Made by a program: the position numbers and the translations under genes. Below the pieces are notes generated by a model. It saw only the letters and a program-made list of their open reading frames with translations, was not told the origin of the DNA and did not search any database. From positions 1 to 13,761 of the forward strand of contig CANPVW010000088.1 of assembly GCA_947581745.1 (NCBI GenBank): a stretch of DNA of 13,761 nucleotides, in the 5' to 3' direction. The stretch's first letter is position 1, and each line of letters opens with the position of its first letter. Below, piece by piece: positions 6,504-13,280 of the stretch. This DNA comes from Candidatus Benthicola azotiphorus. Lineage in GTDB: Bacteria > Gemmatimonadota > Gemmatimonadetes > Palauibacterales > Palauibacteraceae.

Positions 6504-7486
6504 CGGTCGCCTCCCACGTCCTTGCCGCGCACCAGCGCGCTCGGGTTCTGCTGCAGGTAATCGGCGAGCTCCCGCAGTGCCGCGGCCGCCCTGCCGATCT
6601 CGTTCAGCGATCCCTCCAGCTCGATGAGGAGCGGCGAACCCGGCTCGAGGACCGCCTTCAGGTTCCCCAGCGTCGCGTCGAGCTCCTCGGCGGCGGCCTG
6701 AATTTCGTCCGAGCTGGCGTCGATTCGAGGCCGAACCGCCTGCATCGTCGTGTCGGCGCGGGCCGCGAGGACCTGGATCGACGTCAACGTCTCGCGCAGT
6801 TCGGCCAGGGTGCTCGGAAGGTCCGCCAGTGCCTCGCGGGTCGCGCTTCCGGAGGCGAGGTCGCCGATCTCGTTCGCCGCGCCGGTGATCGCTTCGACCA
6901 GCCCCTCCACGTCGAGCTCGGTCAATTTGGCCATCAGCCCCTGGACATCCCGTTCGAGCCATTCGAGTCCGGTCTCAACCGTCGGGATCTCGAACGCCCG
7001 GATGCCCGGCTCGTTGACCAGCTCGTAGGGAGCGCTCCGGTCGACACTGAGCGCGATGTACTTTCGGCCCGTGAGGATGCTCTCCACGGCCAGCGCGGCC
7101 CGGAGGCCGCCCTGGACCATCAGCTCCGCGGAGTGACGATCGCCGACGTCCAGCACCGAACCCTGGCTTCGCAGAAGGTCGCGGTCCAACTCGTAGAACA
7201 CGGGAATGCGGATGTTCTCCTCCCAGCTCTCGAACTCCTCCGCCGTGTCCGGAATGTCGTCCCTGCCCCTGAGGCGGACATCCGTCACCTGGCCGATGCG
7301 AACACCCATGAACTTCACCGGCGCGCCCACGTTCAGGCCGTTCACCGATCCCTCAAACCACGAGATGTAAGGAACGGTGTCCTTGAACAGCCGCCCGCTC
7401 CCGAACACGACCACGGCCGCGACCACGAGGACGACGGCGCCCAGGATGAAACCGCCGACCACGGTGGGATTCGCGCGTCTACTCAT
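6500..7486 (-). CDS. mlaD: MlaD-family MCE-domain protein
   Basis: A 328-residue inner-membrane-anchored lipid-binding subunit. A single N-terminal membrane helix spans about residues 9-28. One MCE domain follows (about 38-150), with the typical NVGAPVKFMGVRIGQVTDVRL segment and an ILTGRKYIALSV end. The MCE domain carries an insertion around DDIPDTAEEFESWEEN. Residues about 160-315 are helical and heptad-like (ELRETLTSIQVLAARADTTMQ, DEIQAAAEELDATLGNLKAVL), as in MCE proteins that form hexamers with a coiled-coil needle. It ends with LQQNPSALVRGK, a motif shared by this family. Start ATG 7486 overlaps the mlaF stop by 8 bases. MCE hexamers hold the lipid channel in the periplasm. With a single MCE domain plus a long helical tail, it resembles LetB/PqiB-type tunnels less than a short bridge built from the helical needle. 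Family assignment is secure; the transport direction is not known. Confidence 0.93.
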   Translation of the reverse strand: MSRRANPTVVGGFILGAVVLVVAAVVVFGSGRLFKDTVPYISWFEGSVNGLNVGAPVKFMGVRIGQVTDVRLRGRDDIPDTAEEFESWEENIRIPVFYELDRDLLRSQGSVLDVGDRHSAELMVQGGLRAALAVESILTGRKYIALSVDRSAPYELVNEPGIRAFEIPTVETGLEWLERDVQGLMAKLTELDVEGLVEAITGAANEIGDLASGSATREALADLPSTLAELRETLTSIQVLAARADTTMQAVRPRIDASSDEIQAAAEELDATLGNLKAVLEPGSPLLIELEGSLNEIGRAAAALRELADYLQQNPSALVRGKDVGGDR

Positions 7487-8270
7487 GCTCTGCCTCTCCC
7501 CGGCGCAGGAACGCCCGCACCGCGGGGTCCTCCGAGTGATCCCGCAGCCACGCCGGAGGTCCGATGGCCGTGGCGGTCCGGGTGTTGGTATCCAGGAATA
7601 TGCTCGTGGTCGCGATCCTGAAGATGCTCGCCAGCTCGTGAGTGACCACGACGAATGTGGTGCCGAAGCTCTCGCTGAGCTCCAGGATCAGGTCGTCCAG
7701 GAGACGCGAGCTCACCGGATCGAGGCCCGCCGATGGCTCATCGACGAACATGATCGCGGGATCGAGGGCCATGGCCCGCGCCAGCCCGGCACGCTTGCGC
7801 ATCCCACCGCTTATCTCTGAAGGATAATAGTCCTCGAACCCGCGCAGGCCCACCAGGGAGAGCTTCAGCGTGGCGATGTCACGGATCTCGGCCGGGTGGA
7901 GATCCGTGTATTCCTCGAGCGGCAGGGCGATGTTCTCGGCCAGGGTCATCGAGCTCCACAGGGCCCCGCCCTGAAACAGCACCCCGAACCGGCGCAGCGC
8001 GCGCCCACGTGCCTCCGGCGGCGCGCGCGTGAAGCTCTCCCCCGAGTAGAAGATCTCTCCCGAGGCGGGTTCCAGCATCCCCAGCATGTGCCGCATGAGC
8101 GTGCTCTTACCGCACCCGCTTCCTCCCATGATCGCGAAGATCTCGCCCGGGGACACGTCGAAGCTGATGTCACGCATCACCACGAAGTCTTCGTACGCCA
8201 TGGTCAGGTGCCTGACCGAAATCTGATCGCTCGGAGCGGCGTCGTCCGAGGGGCTCGGCGCGTCGTTCAT
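7479..8270 (-). CDS. mlaF: MlaF-type ABC transporter ATP-binding protein
   Basis: A 263-residue cytoplasmic ATPase that powers the MCE lipid transporter. Visible motifs: Walker A GGSGCGKST (49-57), Q-loop Q100 in FQGGALWSSMT, signature SEISGGMRKR (around 153-157), Walker B IMFVDEPSAGLD with catalytic E178, and switch H211 in VVTHE. The FQGGALWSSMTLAENI and SGGMRKRAGLARA wording is specific to the Mla/Ttg2A/YrbF subfamily. The ATG at 8270 is 2 bases after the mlaE stop, with GGA about 13 bases upstream. The longer reading frame to 8315 only adds codons lying inside mlaE and was not used. The N-terminus is about 15 residues of acidic, Ser/Pro-rich sequence before the ABC core starts. It binds the MlaE permease and is co-translated with it. 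Confidence 0.94.
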   Translation of the reverse strand: MNDAPSPSDDAAPSDQISVRHLTMAYEDFVVMRDISFDVSPGEIFAIMGGSGCGKSTLMRHMLGMLEPASGEIFYSGESFTRAPPEARGRALRRFGVLFQGGALWSSMTLAENIALPLEEYTDLHPAEIRDIATLKLSLVGLRGFEDYYPSEISGGMRKRAGLARAMALDPAIMFVDEPSAGLDPVSSRLLDDLILELSESFGTTFVVVTHELASIFRIATTSIFLDTNTRTATAIGPPAWLRDHSEDPAVRAFLRRGEAEHE

Positions 8271-8272
8271 CT

Positions 8273-9436
8273 TCAGATTCCGAACACCCAGGAAATCACC
8301 TGCGCGACGCCGCACGCTACGATGATCGCCACGACACCGCTCACGACCGCACGCGTGGCCGCGTCACCCACGGCGGACGCACTGCTCCCTGCCTTCATCC
8401 CCTGATTGCAGCCGGCCAGAGCGACGAGCAGGCCGTACACGGTGCCCTTGATCACCCCCGGCACGAACTGTGTCATGTTCACGGCGGCCGTCGTCTGCTG
8501 AACGTAGGCGGCCGACGTGATGTGCAGCAGCCCGGCACCTACCACGTAGCCACCCAGGATCCCCATCAGGTCGGCGTACACGGTCAGCAGCGGCATCATC
8601 ACGACCAGCGCGACGACGCGCGGCACCACCAGGAACTCCATCGGTGAAATGCCGGTCGCGCGCAGAGCGTCGATCTCCTCGGTCACCTTCATCGTGCCGA
8701 GCTGCGCCGCATACGCCGCGCCACTCCGACCTGCCACGATGATCGCCGTCATGAAGGCCGCCATGTCGCGCACCATGCCTACCCCCACCAGGTCCGCGAC
8801 ATAGATGCTCGCCCCGAACTGTTCCAGCTGAACGGCGCCCACGAAGGCCAGGATCAGCCCGAACAGGAAGCTGACGAGCGAGACGATGCCGAGCGCATCC
8901 GCTCCGGCCTGCTGGATGAGAAGCCTGAGGTCCGATCTCCGGTAGCTCGCGCGGCCCCTCAGGAAGCGCCCGAACGCGAGCGCCGCCTCCCCGAGAAAGC
9001 CGATGTCTTCCAGTGCCCCTTCGTAGATCCGAAGCCCGAGCCATCCGAGACGTCTCACTGGCGAACCTCGAGGAACCTCGGGCCGAACGCCCCGCTCCGG
9101 AACCGTCCGGGCGAGCTCCGCGAGACGCCTCACGCCGGTCGGCAGTCCGTCGAGGCTCACGGGAATGGCGCGGGCCCCCGCCGCGTCTTCCACTCCCTGC
9201 AGGAAGGCGAGGACGCTGCTGTCCCAGCCGCCCAGGTCGGCGGAATCGAAACGGACCTCCCTCGGTGCCGGGGTGCTCTCGAGCGCGGCCTCCACGGCCG
9301 TCGTGCCCGGAAGGTGGGCCCGGATCTGCCAGGTACCTCCGAGGCCGATCACCAGATCGTCGCCGGCTCGCTCCAGGGACACCCTGGCCCCGTCCGCACC
9401 GTGGGCTGCGCTCGGACCGTCCGACGGCTCGATCAC
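8273..9436 (-). CDS. mlaE: STAS-MlaE permease fusion
   Basis: A 387-residue MCE-system permease. Residues about 18-112 match the STAS fold (ARVSLERAGDDLVIGLGG..., FDSADLGGWDSSVLAFL), the same fold as the separate MlaB subunit of E. coli. Residues about 130-387 are the MlaE permease: LLIQQAGADALGIVSLVSFLFG, EQFGASIYVADLVG, the conserved AGRSGAAYAAQLGTMKVTEEIDALRATGISPMEFLVVPR cytoplasmic block, and about five membrane helices to WVFGI. The STAS half is thus built in, so no mlaB gene is needed in the operon. The start codon is the GTG at 9436, which overlaps the preceding gene's stop as GTGA; no strong Shine-Dalgarno site is visible, fitting reinitiation. MlaE-STAS fusions are known in other phyla, so the fusion itself is not new. 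The linker between the two halves (about 112-130) is Arg/Pro-rich. Confidence 0.93.
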   Translation of the reverse strand: MIEPSDGPSAAHGADGARVSLERAGDDLVIGLGGTWQIRAHLPGTTAVEAALESTPAPREVRFDSADLGGWDSSVLAFLQGVEDAAGARAIPVSLDGLPTGVRRLAELARTVPERGVRPEVPRGSPVRRLGWLGLRIYEGALEDIGFLGEAALAFGRFLRGRASYRRSDLRLLIQQAGADALGIVSLVSFLFGLILAFVGAVQLEQFGASIYVADLVGVGMVRDMAAFMTAIIVAGRSGAAYAAQLGTMKVTEEIDALRATGISPMEFLVVPRVVALVVMMPLLTVYADLMGILGGYVVGAGLLHITSAAYVQQTTAAVNMTQFVPGVIKGTVYGLLVALAGCNQGMKAGSSASAVGDAATRAVVSGVVAIIVACGVAQVISWVFGI

Positions 9437-10689
9437 CGGGAAGGGCCATCCTCTGGGCCGGGCGGTTCATCCCCTGCGGCCGTCGTCTCCTCCGCGTCCG
9501 ACGGAGTGGGGTCCCCCGTCGGCCAAAGACGGGGCGTGTCGGTCGACTCCATCTGCCGCGGGCTGGAATCAGCTCCCGGCGGCACCACCATCGGCATCCC
9601 GGCCACCGTGTCCGTGACGGACATCTCCACCCTGGGAAGGAAGGATGAGAACGTCTCGCCGTAGATCTCCCACACGGTGACCCACAACGCCGCCACGATC
9701 GGACCGATGATGAATCCGGCTGCTCCGAACGCGATGATCCCGCCCAGCGTGCTGACGAGAACCAGCAGGTCCGACATCTGGGTGTCGCGGCCGACGAGCC
9801 GCGGCCTGAGGACGTTGTCCACCATGCCGACCACGAGGACGCACCAGACCATGAGCACGACGGCCCTGGCGGCGGAGCCCATCGCGAACAGGTAGATCAC
9901 GGCCGGAACCCAGACGAGCGCGGTCCCGATGCCCGGAATGATCGACAGGATCATCATCACGACGGACCAGAATGCCCAGCCGTGGATTCCGGCCGCCAGG
10001 AAGGCAAGTCCCGCCAGTCCCCCCTGCACGACCCCGATCACCAGCGTTCCCTTGATCGTGGCCCGGGCCACCGACACGAACTTCCCGACCAGCCGGTTCT
10101 CCGCATCGGGACCGAGCGGAAGGTAGTAGAGCATCCGTGCGAGGTACTGCTTGCCGTGCAGCAGGAAGAAGAACATCGCGTACAGCATGATGAACAGCTG
10201 GAAGAAGAACACCGCCGTCCCACGGCTGGCGGCCGCCACCAGGCCCACGAGGATGGTCCCGAGCCGTCCCGCGAACTCGGCGATCTTCGTCGAGATCAGG
10301 TCCTGGTACGGCTGGATCACGTCCCAGAACGGAAGCCTCGCCAGGAGCTCGTCGAGGCGATTGGTGTGCGCGATCTCCCTCTCCACCCACGGGCCGACGG
10401 AAGCGCTGACCTCGATCGCCTGTGACACGACGACTCCCAGAAACGCGAGAAGCGGCACCAGGAGGACGAGAACGAACAGGCCCACCGTAAGCGCAGAGGC
10501 CGTCGACTTCCGGCCACCGGTCCAGCTCGCCAGCCTCCGGTACGAGCCGTACATCATCCCGCTGAACACCGCTGCGAGAAAGAGGGTCTCGACGAAGCTC
10601 CGTATCATGTGGAAGAACACGGCGGTGATCGAAAGCGCGAGGACGATCAGGAAGATGGCCTGCAGTTTCCTGTCTTGCGGCTCAGTCAT
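9433..10689 (-). CDS. AI-2E family transporter (PF01594-type), first gene of the Mla operon
   Basis: A 418-residue polytopic membrane protein of the AI-2E/YdiK/TqsA family, with roughly seven to eight hydrophobic helices: about 10-50, 66-90, 150-190 and 215-345. Family features seen: PLLAFLGVVVSQAIEVS, the long amphipathic central section with LPFWDVIQPYQD, FFLLHGKQYLARMLYYLPLG, then SIIPGIGTALVWVPAVIYLF and VDNVLRPRLVGRDTQMSDLLVLVSTLGGIIAFGAAGFIIGPIVAAL near the end. The last 63 residues (356-418) are low-complexity, rich in Pro, Asp, Thr and Ser, and end GPEDGPSR. They are likely a disordered cytoplasmic tail not typical of the family. ATG 10689 has GGAG about 10 bases upstream. Despite the name, few members have shown autoinducer transport; others move ions or unknown solutes. 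It leads, and overlaps by 4 bases, the Mla operon, so a role in envelope lipid or stress physiology is inferred. Confidence 0.9.
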   Translation of the reverse strand: MTEPQDRKLQAIFLIVLALSITAVFFHMIRSFVETLFLAAVFSGMMYGSYRRLASWTGGRKSTASALTVGLFVLVLLVPLLAFLGVVVSQAIEVSASVGPWVEREIAHTNRLDELLARLPFWDVIQPYQDLISTKIAEFAGRLGTILVGLVAAASRGTAVFFFQLFIMLYAMFFFLLHGKQYLARMLYYLPLGPDAENRLVGKFVSVARATIKGTLVIGVVQGGLAGLAFLAAGIHGWAFWSVVMMILSIIPGIGTALVWVPAVIYLFAMGSAARAVVLMVWCVLVVGMVDNVLRPRLVGRDTQMSDLLVLVSTLGGIIAFGAAGFIIGPIVAALWVTVWEIYGETFSSFLPRVEMSVTDTVAGMPMVVPPGADSSPRQMESTDTPRLWPTGDPTPSDAEETTAAGDEPPGPEDGPSR

Positions 10690-10855
10690 CTGCTGTCTCC
10701 GACGAGAGAACGAGGTGATGATGCTGGAAGGTCAGCCAATCCGTGGAGGTTCGCAATCCCGCCGGGCGCTTTTCTTACGGTCGCATCCGCCTTATCGTCC
10801 TCGACCGGTCTGACGGGGCGCAGTCACTCTCTCGACCAATGGAGGAAGCCGGCCC
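10690..10855. promoter_or_regulatory. Divergent intergenic promoter region
   Basis: A 166-base gap between two divergent start codons, so it must hold promoters for both the Mla operon and the NSS transporter. For the rightward gene a weak candidate is TTTTCT (10770-10775) with a 17-base gap to TATCGT (10793-10798), matching 3 and 4 of 6 consensus bases. No convincing -35/-10 pair was found for the leftward operon. No clear operator palindrome or riboswitch was seen. Confidence 0.45.
10841..10846 (+). promoter_or_regulatory. Strong Shine-Dalgarno site for the NSS transporter
   Basis: GGAGGA lies 9 bases before the ATG at 10856. It fixes that ATG as the start. Confidence 0.8.
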
Positions 10856-12232
10856 ATGGATCCGAGTACCGGACCATCCCGCGACACGTGGGGCTCGAAG
10901 GTCGCGTTCATTCTCGCCGCGGCGGGCAGCGCGATCGGGCTCGGCAACATCTGGGGCTTCCCGACGGTAGCCGGTCAGAACGGCGGCGCGGCCTTCCTGC
11001 TGATCTACCTGGGGGCCGTGGCCCTGATCGGCGCACCCGTGATGCTGGCGGAGTTGATCGTGGGGCGCCGCACCCAGCGAAACCCGGTCGGGGCCTTCAG
11101 GGCGCTGGCGCCGGGCAAGGCATGGGTGATCGTGGGCGGGCTCGGCGTGCTCACGGGCATCGTCATCCTGAGCTTCTACTCGGTAATCGCGGGCTGGACC
11201 CTCGCCTACATCTACAAGACCCTGATCGGGACGTTTCGGGAGGGGACCGATACGGCGGCGATCTTCAGCGATCTCGCGGGCGGAGCCGTCCCCGCGATCT
11301 CGTGGCACCTGCTGTTCATGGCTCTGACGATCTGGGTGGTGCTCGGCGGCGTCCGTGACGGGATCGAGCGCTGGACCAAGGTGCTCATGCCGCTGCTGTT
11401 CGTGCTTCTCGCGGCGCTGGCAGTGCGCGCCGTCACGCTGTCGGGGGCCGATGCCGGCCTGACGTTCTACCTCAAGCCGGACTTCAGCAAAGTGACCGGC
11501 ACGGTGATCCTGTCGGCGATCGGCCAGGCGTTCTTCAGCCTGAGCCTCGGCATGGGCGCGATGATCACCTACGGCTCCTATGTCTCGAAGCGGGACGACC
11601 TCGTGTCATCTGCCGGCTGGGTCACCTTCGCCGACACCACGATCGCGATCCTGGCCGGGCTGATCATCTTCCCCACCCTGTTTCACGCTGGACTCGAGCC
11701 CGGATCGGGCGGGCCTGGCATGGTGTTCGTGGTCCTCACTTCCCTGCTCTCTTCGATCCCGCCCGCGCCCTACGGCGGAGTGATCTTCGGAACCGGCTTC
11801 TTCATGCTGCTGGGGATCGCGGCGCTTACCTCCAGCGTGTCCCTCCTCGAGGTCGTCACCTCGTGGGCCGTGGACGAGCACGGGATGTCCCGGCGAAAGG
11901 CCGCCATCTGCTTCGGCGGGGTGGCTTTCGTGCTCGGAATCCCGAGCGCCCTGGCCAACGGCGCCGTGTCCTGGCTGACTTCGCTTCCGGGGATAGGCAT
12001 GGACTTCCTGAGCTTCACCTTCATGCTGTTCGGGCAGTACTCGCTGGTGATCGGAGCGCTGCTGATCAGCCTGTTCGTGGGCTGGGTATGGGGTGTCAGG
12101 GCGGCCGGCGAAGAGGTGAGGGAGAATGACGGCCGCTTCCCGCTAGGCCGGACGTGGTCCTTCCTGATCCGCTTCGTGGCCCCGAGCGCGATCGTCGCGA
12201 TTCTCGTCAAGATGGTGGCGGATCTGATCTGA
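10856..12232 (+). CDS. Sodium-dependent transporter, NSS/SNF family
   Basis: A 458-residue LeuT-fold symporter that imports an amino acid or similar small molecule using the sodium gradient. TM1 has GSAIGLGNIW and ends GFPTVAGQNGGAAF (residues 24-47), matching the family signature GNxWRFP...NGGGAF except that the usual Arg is Gly at residue 34 and one Gly is Ala. The unwound TM6 region reads FFSLSLGMGAMITYGSYVSK, matching LeuT and MhsT closely. The length fits bacterial members (about 440-510), and about 11-12 helices are visible. It has its own strong Shine-Dalgarno site and divergent promoter and forms a single-gene unit. The next gene, korB, is convergent, 16 bases away. Substrate is unknown; aromatic, branched-chain or small neutral amino acids are usual. 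The TM1 Arg in LeuT (R30) forms the extracellular gate with an Asp, so its loss would alter gating. Confidence 0.93.
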   Translation: MDPSTGPSRDTWGSKVAFILAAAGSAIGLGNIWGFPTVAGQNGGAAFLLIYLGAVALIGAPVMLAELIVGRRTQRNPVGAFRALAPGKAWVIVGGLGVLTGIVILSFYSVIAGWTLAYIYKTLIGTFREGTDTAAIFSDLAGGAVPAISWHLLFMALTIWVVLGGVRDGIERWTKVLMPLLFVLLAALAVRAVTLSGADAGLTFYLKPDFSKVTGTVILSAIGQAFFSLSLGMGAMITYGSYVSKRDDLVSSAGWVTFADTTIAILAGLIIFPTLFHAGLEPGSGGPGMVFVVLTSLLSSIPPAPYGGVIFGTGFFMLLGIAALTSSVSLLEVVTSWAVDEHGMSRRKAAICFGGVAFVLGIPSALANGAVSWLTSLPGIGMDFLSFTFMLFGQYSLVIGALLISLFVGWVWGVRAAGEEVRENDGRFPLGRTWSFLIRFVAPSAIVAILVKMVADLI

Positions 12233-12248
12233 CCCGCCTTCGGGCCGG
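12233..12248. terminator. Hairpin with UUCG tetraloop filling the convergent gap
   Basis: The 16 bases between the NSS-gene stop and the korB stop fold almost entirely into one hairpin. C12233-G12248, C12234-G12247, G12236-C12245, C12237-G12244 and C12238-G12243 pair around a TTCG loop (12239-12242), with one C-C mismatch. The C(UUCG)G loop is unusually stable in RNA on the + strand. There is no T-run on either side, so it would be a compact 3'-end protector or a weak two-way terminator. Confidence 0.4.
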
Positions 12249-13271
12249 CTAGACCTGGCCGCTCACCTTCCAGGTCCGGCCGCCGTACAGCAGGTCGGCC
12301 AGGCCCCTGCCCTCCGATTCGGGCTCGACCTGCGCCAGCACCTGGCGGTCGAACGTCGGGGCGGGATCCCGGTACAGGACGCCCAGCGCCATCGGAAAGT
12401 CCGGCGGCTCCAGGGCCGCCAGCATCGTGGCGAGAGTCCGGTTCGTCTCGTCGTGCACCAGCACGTCGGCTTCCGTGATTCCGTTCGTTCCCGGCCGTAC
12501 CACTTCCAGCGACCACGACGAGGGATCGAGGCGCAGGCCGCGGTCACGCTCCGCCCCGAACAGAAGGGGCCGCCCGTGTTCCACGAGCAGCTGGTTCTCG
12601 CTTGCCACCGCCTTGTCCGTGAAGTCCGCGAACGTCGCGTCGTTGAACACGATGCAGTTCTGGAAGATCTCGACGAAAGATGTGCCCGCGTTCGCGTGGG
12701 CCTGCTTGAGCACGTCCACCAGGTGAGCCTGGTTGATGTCCACCGACCGGGCCACGAACCGCGCGCCGACGCCGAGCGCCATCGTGGCGGGGCTGATCGG
12801 ATTCGAGACGGACCCTCGAGGGGTCGTCGGCGACAGGGTGCCACGCTTCGACGTCGGAGAGACCTGACCCTTGGTCAACCCGTAGATCTCGTTGTTGAAC
12901 AGAATGATGTTGAGGTCGACGTTCCGGCGGAGGGCATGCACGAGGTGGTTCCCACCGATGCTGAGCCCGTCCCCGTCGCCCGTGATCACCCACACATCGA
13001 GCTCCGGATTCGCCAGCTTGGTCCCCGTCGCCACGGCGGGCGCCCGGCCGTGGATCGTGTGAAAACCGTAGGTCGCCATGTAGTAGGGGAAGCGGGACGA
13101 GCATCCGATCCCCGAGATGAACACGCTTCGCTCGCGCGGCACCTCGAGGTCGGCGAGTACCTTCTGGATCGCCTTGAGGATGGCGTAGTCGCCGCATCCG
13201 GGGCACCACCGGACCTCCTGGTCGGAAGCGAAGTCCTTCGGCTTGAGCTGGGGAAGCATGCTGTGGCTCAT
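12249..13271 (-). CDS. korB: 2-oxoacid:ferredoxin oxidoreductase, beta subunit (2-oxoglutarate type)
   Basis: A 340-residue TPP- and iron-sulfur-binding subunit. With KorA it oxidises 2-oxoglutarate (or another 2-oxoacid) to the acyl-CoA and passes electrons to ferredoxin. Visible: WCPGCGDYAIL with C23 and C26, GIGCSSRFP with C57 and QNC with C206, the expected four cluster ligands; the TPP site GDGDGLSIGGNH (98-109) with NN at 126-127; and a LTKGQVSPTS substrate/TPP segment (from about 132). The ATG at 13271 is preceded by GAGGAA with a short spacer, 9 bases after the korA stop. The protein is longer than archaeal KorB (about 280-300) and closer to the actinobacterial and other bacterial KorB type (about 340-370), with an added C-terminal part ending YGGRTWKVSGQV. 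It is oriented toward the NSS transporter with a hairpin between. The 2-oxoglutarate assignment rests on similarity to KorB; pyruvate specificity cannot be excluded. Confidence 0.92.
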   Translation of the reverse strand: MSHSMLPQLKPKDFASDQEVRWCPGCGDYAILKAIQKVLADLEVPRERSVFISGIGCSSRFPYYMATYGFHTIHGRAPAVATGTKLANPELDVWVITGDGDGLSIGGNHLVHALRRNVDLNIILFNNEIYGLTKGQVSPTSKRGTLSPTTPRGSVSNPISPATMALGVGARFVARSVDINQAHLVDVLKQAHANAGTSFVEIFQNCIVFNDATFADFTDKAVASENQLLVEHGRPLLFGAERDRGLRLDPSSWSLEVVRPGTNGITEADVLVHDETNRTLATMLAALEPPDFPMALGVLYRDPAPTFDRQVLAQVEPESEGRGLADLLYGGRTWKVSGQV

Positions 13272-13280
13272 CGGTTCCTC

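Noticed and set aside
6504..6962. N-terminal extension of the PqiC-like protein
   Set aside because: It is out of frame inside mlaD, and the ATG at 6503 gives the expected lipoprotein signal.
8364..9470. Large minus-strand frame (368 residues) over the STAS-MlaE gene
   Set aside because: Arg/Gly-rich shadow frame with no domain; the STAS-MlaE frame has clear motifs.
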